Assembly (NCBI GenBank): GCA_902526175.1
Contig: CABZJY010000003.1
Coordinates: 1 to 64,000, forward strand
Length of the DNA stretch: 64,000 nt
Reading direction: 5' to 3'
From: an uncultured Alphaproteobacteria bacterium
Lineage (GTDB): Bacteria; Pseudomonadota; Alphaproteobacteria; Methylaequorales; Methylaequoraceae
Position numbers and translations under genes: made by a program. Positions 10,619 through 20,034 of this stretch are shown here, one piece after another (within the stretch, counting starts at the first letter, position 1; every line of letters starts with the position of its first letter). A model generated the notes under the pieces. That model was not told the DNA's origin and did no database searches. It saw only the letters and a list, made by a program, of their open reading frames with translations.

Positions 10619-12001
10619 ATGGAAATAATTACACATGAAATTTTGGCAATTTTATTATTTATAATCACTGCTATACTTTTAATTTTAGGTTATCCAGTTG
10701 CACTTACACTTGCAGGTACTGCAATCTTATTTGCAATTATAGGTAATATTTTAGATATTTTTCCAATTGTATTATTAGGTGTGATTCCAAATAGAATTTT
10801 TTCTATATTAACTAACGAAACACTTATCGCTGTTCCATTGTTTATTTTTATGGGTAATATGTTGGATAAATCTGGAATAGCCACCCAGCTTCTTACCAAT
10901 CTAGGTACACTTTGGGGTAAAAAAAAAGGTGGCTTAGCTTATTCCGTTCTTTTTGTTGGAATGCTAATGGCAGCATCAACTGGAATTGTTGGTGCAACAG
11001 TTGTTACAATGGGTATACTATCTCTCCCTTTAATGTTGAAATGGAAATACGACAAAAGTATTTCATCCGGAATAATTTGTGCAAGTGGCACACTTGGCCA
11101 AATTATTCCACCATCAGTTGTTCTTGTATTATTAGCTGATATTTTACAAGGAGCCAACGAATCAGCATCAGTAATAACAGGTGAACTTGCCCCTAACCCT
11201 GTAAGTAGTATTGATTTATTTGCTGGAGCTATTTTCCCTGGACTAACTTTAGTAATTTTTTATGCTTTTTGGATTTTTATATATTCTTCAATAAAACCTA
11301 ATTCTCTTAAACCTTTTCAAAATAACAAAAATAAAAATTTAAATTTTGTTAAAGTTTTAAAAAGTATATCAAGTCCATTATTGCTAATCATTATAGTTTT
11401 AGGTTCGATTCTTACGGGAATAGCAACTCCAACTGAATCAGCTGCACTAGGTGCTATAGGAGCAACTGCTATATCTTACTTTTCAAAAAAATTAGCTTTA
11501 GACATATTAAAAAAAGTGTCAATTGAAAGTCTGAAAATAACTTCAATGGTTTTCTTTATCTTGATTGGTGCCTCTGTTTTTTCTCTTGTTTTAAGAGGTT
11601 ATGGAGGGGATAGAATGGTTGAAGACTTTCTGACAAACATATCTGGTGGACCTCAATATTCACTTTTTATAGTTATGCTTACAATTTTTTTTCTTGGCTT
11701 TTTTTTAGATTTCCTTCAAATTATTTTTGTAATTATTCCAATAGTTGGACCATCGCTTATTTCAATGGGATTTGATCCTGTATGGTTGGGTATTTTAATT
11801 GCTATCAATCTTCAAACAAGTTTTTTGACCCCTCCATTTGGCTTTGCATTATTTTATTTTCGAGGTGTTGCACCTAAGGAGATTAAAACAATCCACATAT
11901 ATAAAGGTGTAGTTCCATTTATTGTAATGCAGATAATGTTATTATTTTTAATATTTAAGTTTCCAGAAATTGTGACTTTCTTGCCTAATATAATTTCTTA
12001 A
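10619..12001 (+). CDS. TRAP transporter large permease (DctM family)
   Basis: 460 aa; VPLFIFMGNMLDKSGIA, GQIIPPSVVLVLLAD, GIATPTESAALGAIGA. Confidence 0.95.
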   Translation: MEIITHEILAILLFIITAILLILGYPVALTLAGTAILFAIIGNILDIFPIVLLGVIPNRIFSILTNETLIAVPLFIFMGNMLDKSGIATQLLTNLGTLWGKKKGGLAYSVLFVGMLMAASTGIVGATVVTMGILSLPLMLKWKYDKSISSGIICASGTLGQIIPPSVVLVLLADILQGANESASVITGELAPNPVSSIDLFAGAIFPGLTLVIFYAFWIFIYSSIKPNSLKPFQNNKNKNLNFVKVLKSISSPLLLIIIVLGSILTGIATPTESAALGAIGATAISYFSKKLALDILKKVSIESLKITSMVFFILIGASVFSLVLRGYGGDRMVEDFLTNISGGPQYSLFIVMLTIFFLGFFLDFLQIIFVIIPIVGPSLISMGFDPVWLGILIAINLQTSFLTPPFGFALFYFRGVAPKEIKTIHIYKGVVPFIVMQIMLLFLIFKFPEIVTFLPNIIS

Positions 12002-12004
12002 AAT

Positions 12005-13090
12005 TTAATATTGTCTAGCTTCAAGAAAATCTTTTTCAGAGTGATGTGACCAAAACATTGCTATTTTTCTAAATTCAATAATATTATTAAATATCTTTTT
12101 TGCTAAAACATCCTTACTCGCAATTTCATTCACTACCTCATCAGATTTTCTTTTTAAAAGTCTTAATGTTTGATTTTCATACCTAACAAAATTTACATTA
12201 AACTCATCTCTAAGTTTTTTCATTGCGTAACCATTTCGTGCAAAAAACTCAGATGCAATCATTGCGTTTGACTTTTTACACGCCATTTCAACTAACCTTT
12301 TTAAATCTTTATCTAAACTATTCCATGCATCAAGATTAATAAATGCTTCTAAGCACGTTCCAGGTTCATGCCACCCAGGATAATAGTAATATTTACAAAC
12401 TTTGTGAAGGCCTTTTCCAAGGTCAGCTGCTGGTCCAATCCATTCTGTGCCATCAATTGTTCCGGATGTTATAGAAGGAACTACATCTGGACCTGGAAGC
12501 AATACAACATTCGTACCATAACTTTTCAAAACCTCACCCCCAAGTCCAGGCATCCTAAATTTTAGTCCTTTAAAATCATTAACTGTTTTGATTTTTTTAT
12601 TAAACCATCCTCCCATCTGATTTCCAGTATTACCTGCAGGAAAAAACTTTAAATTAAATCTTCTATAAACTTCATCAGCCAATTCTTGTCCTTTAGAGTT
12701 ATAAAACCATGCACTCATTTCCTGATGATTTAGCCCAAACGGAATACCGGATAAAAATGAAATTGCAGGTGACTTTCCTGCCCAATAATATGGGGATCCA
12801 AAACCCATTTGACATGTTCCACTTTGCACAACATCAAAAGATTCAAAAGCTCCGACTAATTCATTTGCATGAAACAATCTGATATTTAGGCGCCCATCAG
12901 AAATTCTTGTAATCTCGGAACAAAGCGTATTAAAAGCTCTTCCTAAAATCCCTGCTTTATCAAAAGCTGAAACTGCAACCCATGATTGTTTTTTTTTTGA
13001 GCTTAAAATATTGGGAAAAGCAAAAGTTGAAACTGCTAAAGTGCCTAGGCTTATATTTTTTAAATTTTTAAAAAATTTTCTTCTTTTCAT
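12005..13090 (-). CDS. TRAP transporter substrate-binding protein (DctP/TakP-like)
   Basis: 361 aa; RRKFFK N-terminal (Tat-like), FPAGNTGNQMGGWFNKKI, LKFRMPGLGGEVLKSYGTNVVLLPGPDV. Confidence 0.9.
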   Translation of the reverse strand: MKRRKFFKNLKNISLGTLAVSTFAFPNILSSKKKQSWVAVSAFDKAGILGRAFNTLCSEITRISDGRLNIRLFHANELVGAFESFDVVQSGTCQMGFGSPYYWAGKSPAISFLSGIPFGLNHQEMSAWFYNSKGQELADEVYRRFNLKFFPAGNTGNQMGGWFNKKIKTVNDFKGLKFRMPGLGGEVLKSYGTNVVLLPGPDVVPSITSGTIDGTEWIGPAADLGKGLHKVCKYYYYPGWHEPGTCLEAFINLDAWNSLDKDLKRLVEMACKKSNAMIASEFFARNGYAMKKLRDEFNVNFVRYENQTLRLLKRKSDEVVNEIASKDVLAKKIFNNIIEFRKIAMFWSHHSEKDFLEARQY

Positions 13091-13132
13091 TCTAAATTTA
13101 TAACAGTTTAAATTAAAAAATAAATTTTTTTT

Positions 13133-13208
13133 TGGTGGGCGGAACAGGGATCGAACCTGCGACCTATTGCGTGTCGAGCAATTGCTCTCCCAGCTGAGCT
13201 ATCCGCCC
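13133..13208 (-). tRNA. tRNA-Val(GAC)
   Basis: Reverse complement GGGCGGATAGCTCAGCTGGGAGAGCAATTGCTCGACACGCAATAGGTCGCAGGTTCGATCCCTGTTCCGCCCACCA; anticodon loop TCGACAC; CCA encoded. Confidence 0.96.
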
Positions 13209-13289
13209 CATTGTTAATTTATGCTATTAATATATAAACACAACTTAAAAAATAAGATTTTTTTATTACAATTTGTTCACACTTTATTT

Positions 13290-13305
13290 TGGCATATTAA
13301 TTGCT
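13290..13305 (+). promoter_or_regulatory. putative sigma54 (-24/-12) promoter of flgG-like gene
   Basis: TGGCATATTAATTGCT; GG-N10-GC spacing as in TGGCAC-N5-TTGCW. Confidence 0.75.
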
Positions 13306-13315
13306 GTTCAATATC

Positions 13316-14113
13316 ATGTTTTCAATAATTAAAACCGGTCTAAATGCAACAACTCACGATATGAGTGTCATATCTAACAATCTTGCTAATGCTTCAACAA
13401 ATGGTTTTAAAAGAAGTGAAGCGCAATTTGAAGATATGTATTTTTCTCAACATAATAATAGTACAACTATTGCTAGAGGTATGGGTGTCAAAAACATTAA
13501 ACCTAGACAATCATTTACACAAGGGTCTATGCAGCAAACAAATGGAAGCTTGGATCTTGCAATAATGGGTGAAGGATTCTTTGTGCTTGGTGATCCAATT
13601 GGAACCGAGCTTAATGAAAATCAGAGATTTAAATACACTAGAGATGGTTCATTTCAACTTGATAGGCTAGGAAATATTGTAAATACCGATGGTTTGCCAG
13701 TTCTGGGCGTTGGAAATGTTCCAATAAATATACCTGTCGAATTACAAAATGAATTAGGTGATACATTAGTCATATCAGAAATCAGTGTAAAAGATGACGG
13801 AAAAATTGAAGTTACTTATGGACTAGACAGAACGCAAGAAGTAGGACAATTAATTCTAGCTGATTTTGTCAATGAACATGGTTTAAAAAATATTGGGAAT
13901 GCGCGTTTTGAAGAAACTCCTGAGAGTGGCTTACCTACTTTTGAAATTGCAAAATCAGGTAGTTTTGGAAAAATCTTACCAGGTGCTCTTGAAAAATCAA
14001 ATACTGATGTTACGGAGGAATTAGTAACAATGCTAAGAACACAACATGCTTTTAATGGTTGCTCTAAAATTCTACAAACAGATGTCGATACGATAAAAAG
14101 GCTGTTAGGTTAA
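13316..14113 (+). CDS. flagellar hook-basal body rod protein, FlgG-like
   Basis: 265 aa; MSVISNNLANASTNGFKRSEAQFEDMYF, LDLAIMGEGFFVL, DVTEELVTMLRTQHAF. Confidence 0.85.
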   Translation: MFSIIKTGLNATTHDMSVISNNLANASTNGFKRSEAQFEDMYFSQHNNSTTIARGMGVKNIKPRQSFTQGSMQQTNGSLDLAIMGEGFFVLGDPIGTELNENQRFKYTRDGSFQLDRLGNIVNTDGLPVLGVGNVPINIPVELQNELGDTLVISEISVKDDGKIEVTYGLDRTQEVGQLILADFVNEHGLKNIGNARFEETPESGLPTFEIAKSGSFGKILPGALEKSNTDVTEELVTMLRTQHAFNGCSKILQTDVDTIKRLLG

Positions 14114-14508
14114 CCAAGAGGAAAGCTGAATTTATAGTCTAAAATTAAAACTTTTTGATTTTCTTTGATGTATAAATAACCATCCTTATTAATTAATAAA
14201 CCCTCAGATAAAATTAATTTTATTTGCTTCTTTCTATTTAAACTAGAGTTGAAATAATAAATTAATTTAGAAAATATTTCTTTAGATACAGATAAATTTG
14301 CTTCCATTATTGCCTTGTCAGAAAAAATAAAAATTTCATTTTTCTTTTTTTTATACTCAATTAATAATTTACACCTTCCCTTTGCAATATTATCAAATGA
14401 ACAATTAAAATTTAATACCTCTTCGTTTTTTGTATAATCCAAACTAATCGAATTGACATTAAGGACTATATTTTCTAAAACTTCCCAATTATTGGTTGAT
14501 TTCTTCAT
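14110..14508 (-). CDS. uncharacterised protein downstream of fliA
   Basis: 132 aa ORF, overlaps fliA by 20 nt; no family recognised. Confidence 0.65.
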   Translation of the reverse strand: MKKSTNNWEVLENIVLNVNSISLDYTKNEEVLNFNCSFDNIAKGRCKLLIEYKKKKNEIFIFSDKAIMEANLSVSKEIFSKLIYYFNSSLNRKKQIKLILSEGLLINKDGYLYIKENQKVLILDYKFSFPLG

Positions 14509-15202
14509 GCAAAGAGTTTCTTAATTTTTGAACTATAGTTTTTTTTATTTGTGAAATTCTCCCTGTACTTATTTCAAGAACTTCCGCAATTTCATAAACG
14601 TTCATTTCTTCAACATAATATAACTGAACTACAAGTGCTTCTCTTTGATTAAGTTGTTTAAGTGCTTTTTTGAGAGATTGCTTCACCTGTTTATCATCTA
14701 ATGATTGTTCTGGGCTATTTTCAGGAGATGCAAATAAAATTGAAAAATCGTCATACACTGAATCGAGACTTTGAATTTTATTTGCCTCAAATGCAGTTGT
14801 CCAATAATTATATTCATCATCGGTAATATTAAGACTAGTAATAATTTCTGCTTTAGTTGGTTCTCTTCCATATTTGGATTGTAATTCTAGATATTTTTTA
14901 TCAAACTCTTTTTTCTTGAGTATTGTCGTTCGACATAAATTTGAATTTTTTCTTAAAAAATCAATTATTGAACCTCTTATCCTAAGATAAGCATACTGAC
15001 TAAATTTTACTCCATCATGTGGTGAATATTTCTGCGCTGCATGTATCAGGCCTTCCATACCTTGTTGAATTATATCTTCAATTTCAACCACATTACTTAC
15101 TTTTCCAAAAATTTGCCATGAAATTTTTTTAACTAATGATATGTGATCCTCAATTAATTGTTTTATATCCTTTTCCAACTCAGTGTTATAGTTTGAAACC
15201 AT
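14489..15202 (-). CDS. fliA: flagellar sigma factor sigma28
   Basis: VEIEDIIQQGMEGLIHAAQKY, FSQYAYLRIRGSIIDFLR, LNQREALVVQLYYVEEMNVYEIAEVLEISTGRISQIKK. Confidence 0.94.
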   Translation of the reverse strand: MVSNYNTELEKDIKQLIEDHISLVKKISWQIFGKVSNVVEIEDIIQQGMEGLIHAAQKYSPHDGVKFSQYAYLRIRGSIIDFLRKNSNLCRTTILKKKEFDKKYLELQSKYGREPTKAEIITSLNITDDEYNYWTTAFEANKIQSLDSVYDDFSILFASPENSPEQSLDDKQVKQSLKKALKQLNQREALVVQLYYVEEMNVYEIAEVLEISTGRISQIKKTIVQKLRNSLHEEINQ

Positions 15203-15204
15203 CT

Positions 15205-16002
15205 TTAGGCTCTTTTTTTTATTTCATTAAAAAAGCTTAAACCGCCCCAAACATTTTTTGGTGTTTTCAAAATTTCTGTAGCAATTTTTGTAAATCTCAG
15301 AGAAATATCTGATTTTGGGTCAGATAAGATAATTGGTTTTCTATTTATTATTGAATCTTTGATGTATTTAGAATATTCAATAAAACCAACATAATGTAAT
15401 TTTACATCTAAAAATCTCATTGCAATTTTTTCAAATTTTTTAAATAATTCTATCGATTGTTGATAGTTTTCTGTTTGATTTACAACAATTGAGAAATTTT
15501 TAAACGATGAAGTTGCATTAATTGCTTTAATTAGAGCATAGGAATCTATGAAACTTGTTGGTTCACCAATTATGACAACAACAACTCTATTACAAGCATT
15601 TGCAAAAACTATTGAATTATCTTCGGCTCCTGCTGCGATATCAACAATCAATTTAGCGTTGTTTTTATCCGATAAATATTCTTCAATAGAGTTTAGAACT
15701 GTGTATCTCTGGTTATTTGTTAAATTTAATAGTTCGGATGTTGCAGCCCCACCTGATACCAATTCAACGCCAGTATTTGTTTTAAAAACCACATCTCCTA
15801 TATTTTTTTTTCCGTTCATTACATCAAGTAATGTCAAATCCGGGTTAATACCTAAAAGCACATGAGAATTTGCCATGCCTAAATCTGTATCCAGTAGAAG
15901 AACATCATTTAACAACTTTTTGTAGGCTATTGAAAGATTAACAGCAATAGTTGTTTTACCTACACCTCCTTTACCACTAGTTATTGCAATTGAGTCTGAC
16001 AC
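15205..16002 (-). CDS. flhG: MinD-like ATPase, flagellar number regulator
   Basis: IAITSGKGGVGKTTIAVNLSIAY deviant Walker A; sits between flhF and fliA. Confidence 0.92.
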   Translation of the reverse strand: MSDSIAITSGKGGVGKTTIAVNLSIAYKKLLNDVLLLDTDLGMANSHVLLGINPDLTLLDVMNGKKNIGDVVFKTNTGVELVSGGAATSELLNLTNNQRYTVLNSIEEYLSDKNNAKLIVDIAAGAEDNSIVFANACNRVVVVIIGEPTSFIDSYALIKAINATSSFKNFSIVVNQTENYQQSIELFKKFEKIAMRFLDVKLHYVGFIEYSKYIKDSIINRKPIILSDPKSDISLRFTKIATEILKTPKNVWGGLSFFNEIKKRA

Positions 16003-16003
16003 T

Positions 16004-17149
16004 TTAAAAATTTTCTTTCATATATTTTGTTAACGAATTTTCATTTGCTGGAATTATTGAATCAATTAAAACTTTAGTCCCTGTAACCAGTCCAATTCTA
16101 GCATTATTCATTGCCAATGCTGAAAATTCTTCTGAACCAACCCAACACTCGTCAAGTTTAGTAATAGCTACCATTGGTTTTAGGCTAGAAAATTTTGAAA
16201 CAATATTATTTATCATCTTTCCACTAGTTCCACTTTGAATAGCAAGTATCGAACAAAAATTAAATTCCTTAAAATTTTTCTTAATCTCATTAATTTTTTG
16301 TATGCTAAAGTTTATATCACCACAAAAATCAAAAATATTTACATTATCTGATAGATTATTTTTATTTGCAAGAAAGTTAAAGTTTTTTAATTCACTCATT
16401 GGAAACCCAAGTACTCTACTGTAGGACCTTAGAGACTCTGAATGGTTAGTAGAGTTATTAGAAACGTCAACAAAATTGATTTTGATGTTATTTCTTTTAT
16501 CAGATACAAATGCCCCAATCTTAGCTGCAAGTGTTGATTTTCCGCTACCTGATTGACCAAAAATAAAAATATTATTTGTTTTTAAAATTCGTGAAAAATC
16601 AGAAGAACTTAATCTTTTTGCGAGTTCTCTATAAAAAGAAATTTTACCTTCGTCCAGATTTTTCCCTCTGTATGAATAATTCAATTTATTTATAATTTCG
16701 CTTGAAAAATTATCCTGTCTCAGACGAATTGGTGTTTCATAGGAAAGACTATCACAAAGACTTGACTCGTCGGTTAGCACCATTCCTCTAATCTCATTTT
16801 GTATTTCCTTTAAACCTCGTTGCAAATTATTTATATCCATTTTCATATTTTCTTCAGAATAAGATTTTGTATCATTTCTGCTAATAGAAGAATAACCTTT
16901 TGAGGAATCTAATTTATTTACTTGAAACTTTTCATTATCCATTTTTTTCATAAAAATATTAGAAAAATCTTGATTTCTAATTTTTTTTTTTGGAAATGCT
17001 TTTATTACTTCATCATTATCAGATGCTTCAATTTCAACTAGTCCATCAGAATTCTTTGTTGATAAAATTACAGCATTATCACCAAACTCTTCATTGACCA
17101 AAGTCATGGCAGATTTCATAGTTTTTGCTTTAAACATTTGTGTTGTCAT
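16004..17149 (-). CDS. flhF: SRP-like GTPase FlhF
   Basis: MFKAKTMKSAMTLVNEEFGDNAVILSTK, IFIFGQSGSGKSTLAAKIGAF; start at 17149 preferred. Confidence 0.9.
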   Translation of the reverse strand: MTTQMFKAKTMKSAMTLVNEEFGDNAVILSTKNSDGLVEIEASDNDEVIKAFPKKKIRNQDFSNIFMKKMDNEKFQVNKLDSSKGYSSISRNDTKSYSEENMKMDINNLQRGLKEIQNEIRGMVLTDESSLCDSLSYETPIRLRQDNFSSEIINKLNYSYRGKNLDEGKISFYRELAKRLSSSDFSRILKTNNIFIFGQSGSGKSTLAAKIGAFVSDKRNNIKINFVDVSNNSTNHSESLRSYSRVLGFPMSELKNFNFLANKNNLSDNVNIFDFCGDINFSIQKINEIKKNFKEFNFCSILAIQSGTSGKMINNIVSKFSSLKPMVAITKLDECWVGSEEFSALAMNNARIGLVTGTKVLIDSIIPANENSLTKYMKENF

Positions 17150-19271
17150 TATTATTCTCCTTGTTTTGATTAGTAATTTTTTCTCCAATTGTGGCTATAA
17201 CTTTTACCTTTTTATTTTCTGGCAATTCTGTAAATGCAAGAACAACTATATCTTCAATATGTTGCCTCAATAAAATTGAAATGTCCTTTCTTATAAGTGG
17301 TGAGGTTACAACCACAGAGGTTTTATTTTCTGCAGACATTTTTTCGTTAATATCTACTACAGATTGAATTAATTGTTTTGCTAAATTTGGATCAATTAAC
17401 AACCCTTCTGAACTACTTTTTTGAGACATTGATATGAGCATCTGTTCAAGCTCTGGATTAAATGTGCTTACATTTAATGGTTCATTAACAGATGAAATTC
17501 TTTGTATTAGTAACGAAGATATAGCTGGTCTGACTGCTTCAGAGAGTTCTTCAGGGTTAAGTTTCTTTTCAGCCAAATTTGATAATGCTTCAAGAATTTT
17601 TTTAAGGTCATTAATTGGAACCCTCTCAACAAGCAAATTTCTGAGAATTATAGTCAGATGATGTAACGGTACTAATTTTGGTACTACTGATTGAACTAAT
17701 TGTGGATTGGCTTTTGATAAATTATCCAATAACAGCTGAACATCATCCTGACCTATCAATTCACCAGCAAACCTAATAAGGATTTGATTCAAGTGTGTTC
17801 CAATTACTGCTTCAGGTTCAATTACCATATAATTATTTGATTCTGCTTTAGAAACCATATGTTTTTCAATCCAATAAGCTTTCATACCAAATGAAGGATC
17901 ATTGACTTCGATACCTTGAATTTTAATCTTAGTATCTTCATTAGGCATGGCTAATTTTCTGTCAGGAAAAATTTTATCTTGAGCTACAACAGTATGACCA
18001 ATTTTAATTTCATAAGTATTTGATTCTAACGCTAAATCATCTTTAACTCTTACAGGAGGAATTATAAAACCAAGGTCTTTGGATACTTGCTTTCTTATAC
18101 CAGTAATTTTACTAATTAAAGGTCCTGAAGTTTTTTTGTCATCACTGTCAACTAGTGATATAAGCCCGTATCCCAGATCAAGTGAAACTGCAGCATTATC
18201 AGAGACATCATCTATATCAATTTTTTCTGGTGACTCTATTTTATCTTCTTTTTCTTTGATGTCATTTTCTATGACTAACTCTTTTTGGTTTTTATTGATA
18301 TACCAGGCGATTGTACCAGACAGCAACGCTGCTAAAAGAAAAAGTTTATTTGGCATCCCAGGGACTAAACCAAAAAGAAGGAGTACTGCAGTCACTGGAA
18401 TCCATGCCTTTGTCAGCCCCATTTGCGATGAAATTTGACCAGCTAAATCTTTATCATCAGAAGAAATTCTTGTCACAATTGTTGCAGTTGCCATAGCAAG
18501 TAAAAGTGAAGGAATTTGGGCCACTAATCCATCACCAACTGTAAGCAAAATATATTTTTCTGCAGCTTCCTCTAATTTTAAATCATGCAATGTTGTTCCA
18601 ATAACTAACCCTCCTATAATGTTAATAACTAATATAAGAATTCCAGCAACAGCATCACCTTTAACAAATTTTGCTGCACCGTCCATTGAACCATGGAATT
18701 CACCTTCTTTAGCTATTTCTTTTCTTTTTGCTTTTGCCTCATCGCTTGAGATAACACCAGCGTTCAAATCAGCATCAATTGCCATTTGCTTCCCTGGCAT
18801 TGCGTCTAGGGTGAACCTTGCCGAAACTTCTGAAACTCTCCCTGCACCTTTTGTAATAACAATCAAATTAATTATAACTAAAATCGTGAACACAAAAAGA
18901 CCTACTACATAACTTCCCGACATTACAAATGCACCAAAAGCTTCAATTATATTACCTGCTGCGTCTGTTCCTGTATGCCCATCCTTAAGAATTATCCTAG
19001 TGGAAGCAATGTTTAAACCTAATCTTAAAACTGTAGCAAAAAGAAGAACTGTTGGAAAACTAGAAAAGTCAAGAGGACGAAAGGTTTGAATAGCAACCAT
19101 TAGTACTAACAAAGAAACCAATAAATTTGACGTAAATAGAATATCCAATAAAATCGGGTTTAGAGGAATAACCATCATAGCTATCAAAACCATTATTCCA
19201 ATTGGAATACTGAATGTTTTTACATAAAAACCAAGATTTCCTTTTTTAAAGTCGTCAATTGCCAAATCCAT
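17130..19271 (-). CDS. flhA: flagellar export apparatus protein FlhA
   Basis: FPTVLLFATVLRLGLNIASTRIIL, FTLDAMPGKQMAIDADLNAGVISSDEAKAKR; start at 19271 preferred. Confidence 0.97.
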   Translation of the reverse strand: MDLAIDDFKKGNLGFYVKTFSIPIGIMVLIAMMVIPLNPILLDILFTSNLLVSLLVLMVAIQTFRPLDFSSFPTVLLFATVLRLGLNIASTRIILKDGHTGTDAAGNIIEAFGAFVMSGSYVVGLFVFTILVIINLIVITKGAGRVSEVSARFTLDAMPGKQMAIDADLNAGVISSDEAKAKRKEIAKEGEFHGSMDGAAKFVKGDAVAGILILVINIIGGLVIGTTLHDLKLEEAAEKYILLTVGDGLVAQIPSLLLAMATATIVTRISSDDKDLAGQISSQMGLTKAWIPVTAVLLLFGLVPGMPNKLFLLAALLSGTIAWYINKNQKELVIENDIKEKEDKIESPEKIDIDDVSDNAAVSLDLGYGLISLVDSDDKKTSGPLISKITGIRKQVSKDLGFIIPPVRVKDDLALESNTYEIKIGHTVVAQDKIFPDRKLAMPNEDTKIKIQGIEVNDPSFGMKAYWIEKHMVSKAESNNYMVIEPEAVIGTHLNQILIRFAGELIGQDDVQLLLDNLSKANPQLVQSVVPKLVPLHHLTIILRNLLVERVPINDLKKILEALSNLAEKKLNPEELSEAVRPAISSLLIQRISSVNEPLNVSTFNPELEQMLISMSQKSSSEGLLIDPNLAKQLIQSVVDINEKMSAENKTSVVVTSPLIRKDISILLRQHIEDIVVLAFTELPENKKVKVIATIGEKITNQNKENNNDNTNV

Positions 19272-19386
19272 GACATTTCCTTTCGTCAGAATATTGACTA
19301 AAAACAATGTAGCTTGTCATTTTTTGTCCTCTAACACCTGTTTTTGGTACAATATTCATTTTAAAATTCATTCTTTCCATTGATTA

Positions 19387-19402
19387 TGCAACAGGTGTGC
19401 CA
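19387..19402 (-). promoter_or_regulatory. putative sigma54 (-24/-12) promoter of flhA-flhF-flhG-fliA
   Basis: Minus strand TGGCACACCTGTTGCA, matches TGGCAC-N5-TTGCA. Confidence 0.87.
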
Positions 19403-19436
19403 CAAAAATTAACAATGTATTTTCACAAGAAAAAAC

Positions 19437-19452
19437 TGGCATATTAAATGCA
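19437..19452 (+). promoter_or_regulatory. putative sigma54 (-24/-12) promoter of flgP operon
   Basis: TGGCATATTAAATGCA; GG-N10-GC, 44 nt before the ATG at 19496. Confidence 0.75.
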
Positions 19453-19495
19453 TAAAACTGTTTATGACTAAATTTAAATTTTATAAGGATTAATA

Positions 19496-20017
19496 ATGAA
19501 GAATTTTTTTATATTACTTTTTGTACTAGTATTGCAATCGTGTTCTACTGCAGTATTAGAGAATCTTGGACTTCAAAGATCTTTTCAAGATGAAATGATA
19601 ACTCAAGGTGAAGTAGCAAATGAATATAACACACCGACTGTTCAGTTAAATAAGACAAAAGAGATTTTAGATGCCTCTACAATCACTTTTCCAACACTAA
19701 CTGCAACTGGTTATGCTGTAGTCTCAAGTCAGCCTGGACAGAGTATTGAACAAAAAAGGCTAATGGCAATCAGAGCTGCACGAATGGCTGCAATTAGAGA
19801 ATTAGCAGAACAAATTCATGGCTTAAAAGTTGACAGTAATACAACTGTAATAGATTTAATGGTCCAAAATGACACGTTTAGAGGTATTGTTACAGGAGTA
19901 ATAAGAGGTGCTAGAACAGTAAGAATTAATCCTACAGGAGCAGATACTTACGAAACAGTTTTAGAGATCGATCAAGACATGGTTGCTTATTTGTTTAGGC
20001 AAGCACAATCTTTATAA
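19496..20017 (+). CDS. flgP: LPP20/FlgP-like flagellar lipoprotein
   Basis: Lipobox LQSC; QKRLMAIRAARMAAIRELAEQIHGLKVDSNTTV. Confidence 0.83.
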   Translation: MKNFFILLFVLVLQSCSTAVLENLGLQRSFQDEMITQGEVANEYNTPTVQLNKTKEILDASTITFPTLTATGYAVVSSQPGQSIEQKRLMAIRAARMAAIRELAEQIHGLKVDSNTTVIDLMVQNDTFRGIVTGVIRGARTVRINPTGADTYETVLEIDQDMVAYLFRQAQSL

Positions 20018-20034
20018 TTATTGAGGATAAAATT

